DNA of 64,000 nucleotides. Origin: Fodinibacter sp963763015 (lineage in GTDB: Bacteria; Actinomycetota; Actinomycetes; Actinomycetales; Dermatophilaceae). Below, piece by piece: positions 7,403-14,596 of this stretch. Position 1 is the first letter of the stretch; the number at the start of each line of letters is the position of its first letter. The stretch covers positions 434,001 through 498,000 of the forward strand of contig CAVXML010000007.1 in assembly GCA_963763015.1 (NCBI GenBank), read 5' to 3'. Made by a program: the position numbers and the translations under genes. A model generated the notes under the pieces. The model had not been told where the DNA came from and searched no databases. It saw only the letters and a list, made by a program, of their open reading frames with translations.

Positions 7403-8242
7403 TCAGGCGTCGACGGGGACGCGCACCGCCAAGGTCTGCTCGAGCGCGTGGGTGAGGGCGTCCCGGTGCCGGAGGAAGACCTGGAGGACCCCGTTGACGG
7501 CCTCGGTCCCGGCAGGGGTGAGGCGGACGAGCACCCCTCGCCCGTCGCCGACCACGGTCCCGCTCTCCCGCACGAGGAGCCCTCGCCCTTCGAGGCGCTC
7601 GAGCAGGCTGGAGGTACCGGCCGCGGTGAGGTGCAGCTCGTCGGCCAGCTGAGCGGGGCGGAGCTGGCCACGGTCGGCGATCAGCACGAGGGCGTGGCGG
7701 TCCACCGCCTCGGTGACCCGGTGGCGCCGCATCACCGGTGTCACCTCGGTGACGAAGCGGGCTCCGGCGTCGCCGAGCAGGGCGGCGACCTCCAGTGGGG
7801 GGAGCGACGACCGGTGGTCGGCCTCGGCGTCTCGAGCGAGCAGGACCATGATGTGCTCGACGAGCGGGCCACTCCCGGTGAAGAAGCTGTCCAACGCGCG
7901 CGCGAAGGCGTCCACGCGTTCGGCCCCCAGCGGTGTGAGCCGCAGCTCCGCGCGACGGTGGTCCTGGTCGTTCACGGCCCGCTCGATCAGGCCCTGGTCG
8001 ATCGCACGGGCGATGCTCCGCGAGACCGTGCTGCGGGGGCGCCGGGTGCTGGCGGCCACGTCGGACGGGCTGGCGCCGCCCAACCGGTGGATCGTCGTCA
8101 GCAGCTGGACGTCCAGGTCGCGCGCACCGCCCTCGGCGGTGACGGAGTCGGCGACCCGCGACAGGTCCAGCGAGTATCGCTGCAGAAGCGCAAGCCCGCC
8201 CAGGGCGGAGGTCGCGGACGGTCGCCGGACCGGTGGTTCCAT
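7403..8242 (-). CDS. MarR-type regulator with two winged-helix domains
   Basis: 279 residues, about twice the usual MarR length. Two winged-helix units are visible: residues of about 35-115, with the recognition-helix stretch STRRPRSTVSRSIARAIDQG and the wing NDQDHRRAELRLTPLG; and about 170-260, with ADELHLTAAGTSSLLERLEG and the wing GDGRGVLVRLTPAG. A single chain may thus form a pseudo-dimer binding an asymmetric operator. A -10 hexamer lies six bases before ATG 8242, implying a leaderless mRNA. The upstream thiolase runs in the same direction and is a possible target. Confidence 0.85.
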   Translation of the reverse strand: MEPPVRRPSATSALGGLALLQRYSLDLSRVADSVTAEGGARDLDVQLLTTIHRLGGASPSDVAASTRRPRSTVSRSIARAIDQGLIERAVNDQDHRRAELRLTPLGAERVDAFARALDSFFTGSGPLVEHIMVLLARDAEADHRSSLPPLEVAALLGDAGARFVTEVTPVMRRHRVTEAVDRHALVLIADRGQLRPAQLADELHLTAAGTSSLLERLEGRGLLVRESGTVVGDGRGVLVRLTPAGTEAVNGVLQVFLRHRDALTHALEQTLAVRVPVDA

Positions 8243-8248
8243 GGCCGA

Positions 8249-8254
8249 AGGATA
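8249..8254 (-). promoter_or_regulatory. -10 element of the tandem MarR gene (leaderless)
   Basis: On the minus strand TATCCT is followed by six bases and the ATG at 8242, a perfect TAnnnT-N6-start arrangement. Confidence 0.6.
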
Positions 8255-8336
8255 TTGGCTCGACGGCTGCCGCCGGCGGGTTTGCTCGCACCCCGTCGCG
8301 TGCAGCGCCCGCGCCCAGGGCCCGGCCGACCGGGCG

Positions 8337-9560
8337 TCAGCCCAGGCGCTCCACGATGATCGCCATCCCTTGGCCCCCGCCCACGCACATGGTCTCCAGG
8401 CCCAGCTGGCCGTCGCGCTCCGTCAGGCCGTTGAGCAGGGTGGTCATGATCCGCGTTCCGGTCGACCCGAAGGGGTGACCGAGGGCGATCGCGCCGCCGT
8501 GGACGTTGAGCTTGTCCTCGTCCATGCCGAGGTCGTCGGCGCTCGGCAGCACCTGCGCCGCGAAGGCCTCGTTGATCTCGTAGAGGTCCATGTCGCCGAT
8601 CGACATGCCCGCCCGGGCCAGTGCCTGGTGCGATGCCTCCACCGGACCGAGGCCCATGATCTCGGGGGACAGGGCGGACACCCCGGTGGCCACGATCCGG
8701 GCGAGGGGCTCCAGCCCGAGCTGCTTCGCGCGGGTGTCGCTCATGACGACGACCCCCGACGCCCCGTCGTTGAGCGGGCAGCAGTTGCCGGCGGTGATGG
8801 TGCCGTTCTCCCGGAACACCGGGTTCAGCGCCGCCACCGCCTCGAGCGTCACTCCCGCCCGGGGGCCGTCGTCGCTCGAGACCACGGAACCGTCCGGCAG
8901 GGTGACGGGGAGGATCTCCCGGGCGAAGAAGCCGTCGGCGATGGCCTTCTCGGCACGATTCTGGCTGAGGACCCCCCACTCGTCCTGCCGCTGTCGCGAG
9001 ACGCCCCGCAGGGTCGCGACGTTCTCCGCCGTCTGCCCCATGGCCACGTAGACGTCGGGCAGCGCGCCCTCCTCACGCGGGTCGCTCCAGGTCGCGTTGG
9101 TGCGCGCCGTCTGCGCGCTGCGCGCCGCCGCGTCGGCGAACAGCGGGTTCTGGGCGTCGGCGTCGGTCCCGCCGGCCCCGGCGAAGCTCGTGTACTGCGA
9201 CACGCACTCGACGCCTCCCACGACGAACGTGTCGCCCTCGCCCGCCTTGATCGCGTGGAAGGCCATCCGCATCGTCTGGGTGGAGCTCGCACAGAACCGG
9301 TTGACGGTCGCCGCAGGCAGGTGGTCCATGCCGGCGAGGACGGCGATGACCCGCGCGAGGTTCGACCCGTGCTTCCCGCTGGGGTCGGCACAGCCCCAGT
9401 ACAGGTCGTCGATCGTCGTCGGGTCCACCGAAGGGACCTGGTCGAGCAGCCCGCGCACCACCTGCACCGAGAGGTCGTCGGGCCGGATGTCCTTGAGCGA
9501 CCCCTTGAACGCTCGTCCGATGGGGCTGCGGGCGGTGGCGACGATGACGGCCTCGGTCAC
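8337..9560 (-). CDS. thiolase family protein (acetyl-CoA C-acyltransferase)
   Basis: 407 residues, full-length thiolase. The nucleophile Cys90 lies in VNRFCASSTQ, the active-site His at about 362 in GGAIALGHPFGSTG, and the second catalytic Cys at about 392 in MCVGGGQGMA. It cleaves 3-ketoacyl-CoA with CoA, or condenses acetyl-CoA, in fatty-acid metabolism. The FadA/AtoB split cannot be decided by eye; the NEAF (INEAFAAQV) and GHP motifs fit both. GTG 9560 is preceded by GAGGAG. The MarR-type regulator lies 94 bases downstream on the same strand. Confidence 0.92.
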   Translation of the reverse strand: MTEAVIVATARSPIGRAFKGSLKDIRPDDLSVQVVRGLLDQVPSVDPTTIDDLYWGCADPSGKHGSNLARVIAVLAGMDHLPAATVNRFCASSTQTMRMAFHAIKAGEGDTFVVGGVECVSQYTSFAGAGGTDADAQNPLFADAAARSAQTARTNATWSDPREEGALPDVYVAMGQTAENVATLRGVSRQRQDEWGVLSQNRAEKAIADGFFAREILPVTLPDGSVVSSDDGPRAGVTLEAVAALNPVFRENGTITAGNCCPLNDGASGVVVMSDTRAKQLGLEPLARIVATGVSALSPEIMGLGPVEASHQALARAGMSIGDMDLYEINEAFAAQVLPSADDLGMDEDKLNVHGGAIALGHPFGSTGTRIMTTLLNGLTERDGQLGLETMCVGGGQGMAIIVERLG

Positions 9561-9723
9561 GGGATCTCCTCGGTGAGCGGACGGCATCCGGCGTCCTGGA
9601 CGACCACCAAGCGCTCGCTCAGTGCTCGTCCAAGGGTATGTCGGGCGCCCGGTGGGCGACATGTGGCCTCGGTCTCCCGGCGCTGGGCTGCCACCGGAGG
9701 GGGTGCTCCGACATGATGGCGTC

Positions 9724-10113
9724 ATGGAAACCACGCGCAGCCGGGCATCGTCAGGTTCGCCGTACGAGGGAAGCGTGGGGTTCTCCCGCGCGGTCCGCGT
9801 CGGCCAGTACATCGCGGTGTCGGGGACCGCTCCCATCAACGCCGACGGGCACGTCAGCGTCGACCCCGCCTCCCAGGCCCGGCGCTGCTGGGAGATCGCA
9901 CTCGGGGCGTTGGCCGAGCTGGGTGGCCGACCCGAGGACGTCATCCGGACACGGCACTTCATCACCGACGACGACGTCGTGGATGCCGTCTCGACGGTGC
10001 ACGGAGAGATCTTCGGCGAGATCCGGCCGGCGAGCACCATGGTGGTCGTCGCCGGCCTCGTCGACCGCCGCTGGAAGGTCGAGGTCGAGCTCGACGCGGT
10101 CCTCCCCGGCTGA
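9724..10113 (+). CDS. RidA/YjgF family enamine/imine deaminase-like protein
   Basis: 129 residues, normal Rid length. The conserved Arg that binds the carboxylate is in EIRPASTMVVVAGL, and the N-terminal GSPYEGSVGFSRAVRVG resembles the Rid subfamilies that often act on imines or have specialised roles. RidA proper hydrolyses reactive 2-aminoacrylate from PLP enzymes; Rid2/Rid3-type proteins differ, and the subgroup is not resolved. ATG 9724 is chosen because CATGAT stands six bases upstream, consistent with leaderless initiation. It is divergent from the thiolase. Confidence 0.85.
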   Translation: METTRSRASSGSPYEGSVGFSRAVRVGQYIAVSGTAPINADGHVSVDPASQARRCWEIALGALAELGGRPEDVIRTRHFITDDDVVDAVSTVHGEIFGEIRPASTMVVVAGLVDRRWKVEVELDAVLPG

Positions 10114-10166
10114 CCGACGGCACCTGACCCGCCCGCCACGGCGGAGGGCAGGACTCCGCAGGTCAG

Positions 10167-10183
10167 CGCCCCGCTGAGGGGCG
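10167..10183. terminator. GC hairpin between convergent genes
   Basis: CGCCCC-gctga-GGGGCG forms a six-bp stem with a five-base loop between the RidA-like gene and the convergent SGNH hydrolase. There is no U-tract, as is common in actinobacterial terminators. Confidence 0.5.
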
Positions 10184-10191
10184 GCGACCGC

Positions 10192-11250
10192 TCAGATGCG
10201 CTCGGCCGCCTCGCCCTGGTCGGCCGCCCCGCTCTCCACGGGAACGTCCTCGGCCGGTGGGACCTCGTCGTGCCGACGCCGCAGCAGCACGGCCCATCGA
10301 CCGCGCGGGCCGCGGTCGGAGCCGGCGATCTCCGTCGGCGCGACCTCGGCGCCCGGCTCCCTGACGGCCTGGCCCGCGGCGACCGCGACCGGCCCCACGC
10401 CCTCGCCCCGGCGCGCCTCGGGCGCCCGGTCGGAGGTGTCGGCGCCCCACACGCCCAGCGCCGCGCACACACTGGGCAGGAGCGCCGCCGCGGCCCGCGC
10501 ATAGCCTGCTGCCGAGGGGTGGAAACGGTCCTTGCTGAACATCTCGTGGGGGGACTCGTCGAACTCGGGGCCGAGGAGGTCCCCGAGCGACACCGTCCGC
10601 CCGCCTGCCTCCACGACCGCCACGGTCTGGGCCGCCGCGAGGTCGCGCGACCACCGCTTCATCAGCGAACGCAGCGGCTGCTGGATCGGCTGGATGGTCC
10701 CGAGGTCCGGGCAGGTCCCCACGACGACCTCCGAGCCGAGGGCCCGGATCCGCCGCACCGTCTGCTCGAGCGCCCGCACCGACGCCGACCGCTCGATCCG
10801 GTGGGTGACGTCGTTGGCCCCCACCATGATGAGCACGACGTCGGGGCGCATGACCTCCTCGAGGGCGTTGGCCAGCTGGCGCTCGAGGTCGCTGGACTCG
10901 GCCCCCACGACGGCGGTGTTCGTGAGTCGCACCCGACGGCCGGTGAGCGCCGCGACGCCACTCGCGACGATGGCGCCGACCGTCTCGTGCGCCGAGTCGG
11001 CGCCCATCCCCGCGGCCGAGCTGTCACCGAGGACCACGAGCTCGACCGGTACGCCACGACCCGAGCCGTAGGTTCCGGCGTCGTCGGGGGAGTCGTCGAA
11101 GGGGGTGCCGATGACCCGGCGGGCGAGCGCCGCCTCGGCCTTGATGACGCCCCAGCCGACCGCGCCGAGCGCCGCACCGGCAGCGGCGACACCGCCTCCG
11201 CCGTAGGCCGCGGTGGCAGCGATCTTGCGGGCCCGGCGTGCGCGTCCCAT
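10192..11250 (-). CDS. SGNH/GDSL-type hydrolase, membrane-anchored or secreted
   Basis: 352 residues. A basic N-terminus (MGRARRARKIAATAAYGG) leads into a hydrophobic Gly/Ala segment (about 15-38), likely an uncleaved anchor. The SGNH blocks follow: GDSSAAGMG (Ser nucleophile, block I), GANDVTH (block III) and DRFHPSAAGY with the catalytic Asp/His near residue 255. The last 90 residues are a charged Pro/Ala-rich tail. It is likely an esterase acting on lipid or acetylated surface polymer; substrate unknown. ATG 11250 has AGGAAGGG upstream. Confidence 0.87.
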   Translation of the reverse strand: MGRARRARKIAATAAYGGGGVAAAGAALGAVGWGVIKAEAALARRVIGTPFDDSPDDAGTYGSGRGVPVELVVLGDSSAAGMGADSAHETVGAIVASGVAALTGRRVRLTNTAVVGAESSDLERQLANALEEVMRPDVVLIMVGANDVTHRIERSASVRALEQTVRRIRALGSEVVVGTCPDLGTIQPIQQPLRSLMKRWSRDLAAAQTVAVVEAGGRTVSLGDLLGPEFDESPHEMFSKDRFHPSAAGYARAAAALLPSVCAALGVWGADTSDRAPEARRGEGVGPVAVAAGQAVREPGAEVAPTEIAGSDRGPRGRWAVLLRRRHDEVPPAEDVPVESGAADQGEAAERI

Positions 11251-11325
11251 CTCGTCCCTTCCTGTCCAGCGGGACCACGGTAACGCGAGCCCGGGTGCGG
11301 CCGACACGGCATCCGGCGCGGGGCC

Positions 11326-11331
11326 TACGGT
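11326..11331 (+). promoter_or_regulatory. -10 element of the hotdog-protein gene (leaderless)
   Basis: TACGGT is followed by six bases and GTG 11338. Confidence 0.55.
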
Positions 11332-11337
11332 GTCGTC

Positions 11338-11760
11338 GTGGACGTGACCGTCGGTGCCCGGGCCGGGATCGACGTCGTCGTGACCGCCGAGGACACCGCC
11401 GCGGCGATCGGGTCGGGGGATCTCGCCGTCCTCGGCACGCCCCGCCTCCTCGCCTGGTGCGAGCTGGCCACCTGCCGTGTCCTCCAGCCGTCGCTGCCGC
11501 CCGGGACCACCAGCGTCGGCACCAGCGTGCGGCTCGAGCACCTCGGTGCGAGCGCCGTGGGCGCGCAGGTGTCGGTGCTCGCCGAGGTGACCAGGGTCGA
11601 GGGTCGGCGGGTGGTGTTCGACGTCACCGCGGCGGATGCCGGTGGCAGCGTGCTGGCCCGTGGCACCGTCGAGCGCGTCGTCGTCGACGTGCGGCGCTTC
11701 CTCGCCCGGGTGGGCTCAGGCCGGCCGCTTCCTGGCCGCGAGGGTGTAGCTGAGGGGTAG
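11338..11760 (+). CDS. thioesterase-like hotdog-fold protein
   Basis: 140 residues resembling the FlK/YbgC-like hotdog thioesterases. It has the helix AVLGTPRLLAWCELATCRVL followed by a beta-rich segment with SVGTSVRLEHLGASAVGAQV and a final DVTAADAGGSVLARGTVER strand pair. Such proteins bind acyl-CoA thioesters; FlK hydrolyses fluoroacetyl-CoA. The substrate is not predictable here. The 3' end overlaps the convergent methyltransferase by 45 bases, an unusual tail-to-tail overlap. Confidence 0.75.
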   Translation: MDVTVGARAGIDVVVTAEDTAAAIGSGDLAVLGTPRLLAWCELATCRVLQPSLPPGTTSVGTSVRLEHLGASAVGAQVSVLAEVTRVEGRRVVFDVTAADAGGSVLARGTVERVVVDVRRFLARVGSGRPLPGREGVAEG

Positions 11761-12543
11761 CCGCTCGGAGTGCTCGACGAGGGACCACTCACCCAGCGCG
11801 TCGTGGGCCATCCGCCCCGGGAGCGCCTCCCAGGGGACGCTGCGGTGCTCGACCAGGGCCGTGATCTCGAGGCCCCGCGCGAGCAGTGCCGTGACCGTCT
11901 CGCCGATCCCGTGGTTCCAGGACATCGCCCGGTTGTTGGCGAACTCGACGTCGGTCTCGACGTAGGTCCCGGGCTCCTCGTCGTCGATCGGCTCGGGGGT
12001 CTCGAAGTAGGGGTAGCCGAGCGTCAGGGCCTCGGTCAGTGCCTCGTCGACGGACCACATCATCGGGTGCCCCTCCCGCAGCAGGAGCCGCCCGCCGGGC
12101 GCGAGCAGGGCATCGACGACACCGGCCCAGCGGTCGATGTCCGGGAGCCAGCACAGCGCGCCCACCCCCGTGTAGACGAGGTCGAAGGCGCGGCCGGCCA
12201 GCACCTCGGGCGCCGAGTAGACGTCGGCCTCGACGTACTCGACGGGGGGTCCCGCCGCGGCGGCGAGCCGGCGGGCCTGCGCCAGCGACGCGGGAGAGAG
12301 GTCGAGCCCGGTCATGCGAGCCCCCAGCCGGGCGAGGGAGAGCGTGTCGGTGCCGATGTGGCACTGGAGGTGGATGCCGTCGAGCCCGCCGACGTCGCCC
12401 AGCCGCGGCAGGTCGAACCGGACGACTCCGCTCAGGTGCCTGGGGTCGTCGACGAACGCGTCGAACCCGTAGTCGGGGCTTGCGGCGTGCGCGGGGGCAC
12501 GCTCGTCCCAGTTGGCCCGGTTCACGGCCAGGTACTCGTCCAT
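11716..12543 (-). CDS. class I SAM-dependent methyltransferase
   Basis: 275 residues. The N-terminal MDEYLAVNRANWDERAPAHA is typical of this methyltransferase group. Motif I, normally a Gly-rich loop, reads LQCHIGTDTLSLARLGARMTG (about 68-88), then VEYVEADVY and FDLVYTGVGALCWLPD for later motifs. Substrate unknown. The start could be 12552 (three extra residues); 12543 is preferred because CACGAT lies seven bases upstream. The 3' end overlaps the convergent hotdog gene by 45 bases, and the gene is divergent from cbs. Confidence 0.83.
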   Translation of the reverse strand: MDEYLAVNRANWDERAPAHAASPDYGFDAFVDDPRHLSGVVRFDLPRLGDVGGLDGIHLQCHIGTDTLSLARLGARMTGLDLSPASLAQARRLAAAAGPPVEYVEADVYSAPEVLAGRAFDLVYTGVGALCWLPDIDRWAGVVDALLAPGGRLLLREGHPMMWSVDEALTEALTLGYPYFETPEPIDDEEPGTYVETDVEFANNRAMSWNHGIGETVTALLARGLEITALVEHRSVPWEALPGRMAHDALGEWSLVEHSERLPLSYTLAARKRPA

Positions 12544-12630
12544 GGCAGCCATCGTGGCGCATCCGCCGAGGCCGGCGCCTCCGGATTCGGGCCGGCGGGG
12601 AGCCGGTCGGCACCGTGCGAGGATGACCCG

Positions 12631-14007
12631 GTGAAGTACGCGGAGCACGTCGTCGACCTCGTCGGGAACACCCCACTCGTCCGGCTCACGTCGGTCACCT
12701 CGGGGATCGGTGCGACGGTCCTCGCCAAGGTCGAGTACCTCAACCCCGGTGGGTCCGTGAAGGACCGGATCGCCGTCAGGATGGTCGAGGCCGCGGAGGC
12801 CTCGGGCCAGCTCCGGCCCGGTGGCGTCATCGTCGAGCCCACCTCGGGCAACACCGGTGTCGGCCTCGCGCTCGTCGCCCAGCGACGGGGGTACTCCTGC
12901 GTGTTCGTCTGCCCCGACAAGGTGTCCGAGGACAAGCGCAACGTCCTCAAGGCGTACGGCGCCGAGGTCGTCGTCTGCCCCACGGCGGTGCCGCCGGACC
13001 ACCCCGACTCCTACTACTCCGTCTCGGACCGGCTGGTCCGCGAGACCCCCGGCGCGTGGAAGCCCGACCAGTACTCGAACCCCAACGGGCCCCTGTCGCA
13101 CTACGAGACCACCGGACCCGAGATCTGGCGCGACACCGACGGGAGGGTCACGCACTTCGTCACCGGGGCCGGCACCGGGGGCACCATCTCGGGCGCCGGC
13201 CGGTACCTGCGTGAGGTGTCCGCGGACCGCCCGGCGGGTCGCGTGCAGGTCGTCGCCGCCGACCCCGAGGGGTCCGTCTACAGCGGCGGCACAGGGCGGC
13301 CCTACCTCGTCGAGGGCGTCGGGGAGGACTTCTGGCCCGCTGCCTACGACCCCTCCCAGGTCGACCGGGTGGTCGCGGTCTCGGACGCCGAGTCGTTCAC
13401 GATGACCCGCCGGCTCGCGCGCGAGGAGGGCCTGCTCGTCGGCGGCTCCTGCGGCATGGCGGTCGTCGCGGCCCTCGAGGTCGCCCGCGAGCTGCCCGAC
13501 GACTCGGTGGTCGTCGTGCTCCTCCCGGACTCCGGCCGCGGGTACCTCTCGAAGATCTTCAACGACGACTGGATGGCCTCCTACGGCTTCATGAAGAGCG
13601 ACGCCGAGCGCACGGTCGGCGACGTCCTGCACGCCAAGGACGGCGCGATCCCGGCGCTGGTCCACACCCACCCCTCGGAGACCCTGCGCGACGCGATCGA
13701 GATCCTCCGCGAGTACCACGTCTCGCAGATGCCGGTCGTCAAGGCGGAGCCGCCGGTCGTCTCCGGTGAGGTTGCCGGAGCCGTCTCGGAGCGGGACATC
13801 CTCGAGGCCCTGTTCACGGGCAAGGCGCACCTCGCCGACCGGGTCGAGCAGCACATGGGCCCGGGGCTGCCCCTGGTCGGCGCCGGGGAACCGGTCTCCA
13901 CCGCCCGCCACGAGCTCGAGGGGTCCGACGCCCTGCTCGTCGTCGAGGACGGCAAGCCCGTCGGGGTCCTCACCCGGGCCGACCTGCTGGCGTTCCTCGC
14001 GGACTGA
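12631..14007 (+). CDS. cbs: cystathionine beta-synthase
   Basis: 458 residues. The PLP domain has the Schiff-base Lys44 in NPGGSVKDRIAVRM, the substrate loop EPTSGNTGVG and the phosphate-binding GTGGTISG. A linker leads to a C-terminal pair of CBS domains (about 335-458), which distinguishes true Cbs from cysteine synthase. It condenses homocysteine and serine to cystathionine. Cystathionine gamma-synthase lies 3.6 kb downstream on the same strand, so both directions of transsulfuration are represented. GTG 12631 has GAGG ten bases upstream. Confidence 0.95.
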   Translation: MKYAEHVVDLVGNTPLVRLTSVTSGIGATVLAKVEYLNPGGSVKDRIAVRMVEAAEASGQLRPGGVIVEPTSGNTGVGLALVAQRRGYSCVFVCPDKVSEDKRNVLKAYGAEVVVCPTAVPPDHPDSYYSVSDRLVRETPGAWKPDQYSNPNGPLSHYETTGPEIWRDTDGRVTHFVTGAGTGGTISGAGRYLREVSADRPAGRVQVVAADPEGSVYSGGTGRPYLVEGVGEDFWPAAYDPSQVDRVVAVSDAESFTMTRRLAREEGLLVGGSCGMAVVAALEVARELPDDSVVVVLLPDSGRGYLSKIFNDDWMASYGFMKSDAERTVGDVLHAKDGAIPALVHTHPSETLRDAIEILREYHVSQMPVVKAEPPVVSGEVAGAVSERDILEALFTGKAHLADRVEQHMGPGLPLVGAGEPVSTARHELEGSDALLVVEDGKPVGVLTRADLLAFLAD

Positions 14008-14018
14008 CGCCTCGGGGT

Positions 14019-14024
14019 GAGACT
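14019..14024 (+). promoter_or_regulatory. Possible -10 element of the DUF1992 gene
   Basis: GAGACT followed by six bases and ATG 14031; weaker than most because the first base is G. Confidence 0.35.
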
Positions 14025-14030
14025 GGGGGC

Positions 14031-14510
14031 ATGGAACGACCCCGGTGGGAGAGCCCGGTCGAGAGGGCCATCCGCGAGGCCCTGGAACGGGGCGAGTTCG
14101 ACGACCTGCCCGGAGCGGGACAGCCGCTGCCTGACCTCGGCGACCCCGACGACCCGCTGTGGTGGGTTCGGCGCAAGGCCGAGCGTGAGCAGCTCGACCT
14201 CTCCCTCGCGCTGCCCACGGCGCTGCAGCTGCGGAAGGAGGCGGCCGGCTTCCCCGAGTCGCTGCTCGACCTGCGCTCCGAGGAGGCGGTCCGAAGGGTG
14301 CTCGAGCACTACAACGAGCGGGTGCGCCGCGACCGGCTGCGGCCCCCCGACCCGGGGATGCCGCAGCTGCTCGCACCGACCGTCGACCCGGACGAGATGG
14401 TCGAGCGCTGGCGCGCGCTGCGAGCATCCTCACAGCGGGCCGAGGTTGACCCGCCGGTAACAACCAGCGAGGCTCGTCCCGGGCGCCGCTGGTGGCGCCG
14501 CCGGCGGTGA
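14031..14510 (+). CDS. DUF1992 (DnaJ subfamily C member 28-like) protein
   Basis: 159 residues. The N-terminal signature WESPVERAIREALERGEFDD followed by LPGAGQPLPDL is diagnostic of DUF1992; the family is related to the conserved part of eukaryotic DNAJC28 but has no J domain. The C-terminus is basic and ends in a run of Arg. Function unknown. The gene follows cbs after 23 bases, and an octamer-pair hairpin immediately downstream (14518-14540) probably ends the transcript. Confidence 0.85.
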   Translation: MERPRWESPVERAIREALERGEFDDLPGAGQPLPDLGDPDDPLWWVRRKAEREQLDLSLALPTALQLRKEAAGFPESLLDLRSEEAVRRVLEHYNERVRRDRLRPPDPGMPQLLAPTVDPDEMVERWRALRASSQRAEVDPPVTTSEARPGRRWWRRRR

Positions 14511-14517
14511 CCCGAGC

Positions 14518-14540
14518 CGGATGCCGCGCCACGGCATCCG
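14518..14540. terminator. Hairpin from inverted GGATGCCG pair
   Basis: CGGATGCCG-cgcca-CGGCATCCG is a perfect nine-bp stem, eight bases after the DUF1992 stop. It is built from two inverted copies of the over-represented octamer. Confidence 0.65.
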
Positions 14541-14596
14541 CGTGGGTCCTCGCCGCGGTGACCTGCGAGCCGCCCACCACCGACGAGGAAGGCCCC

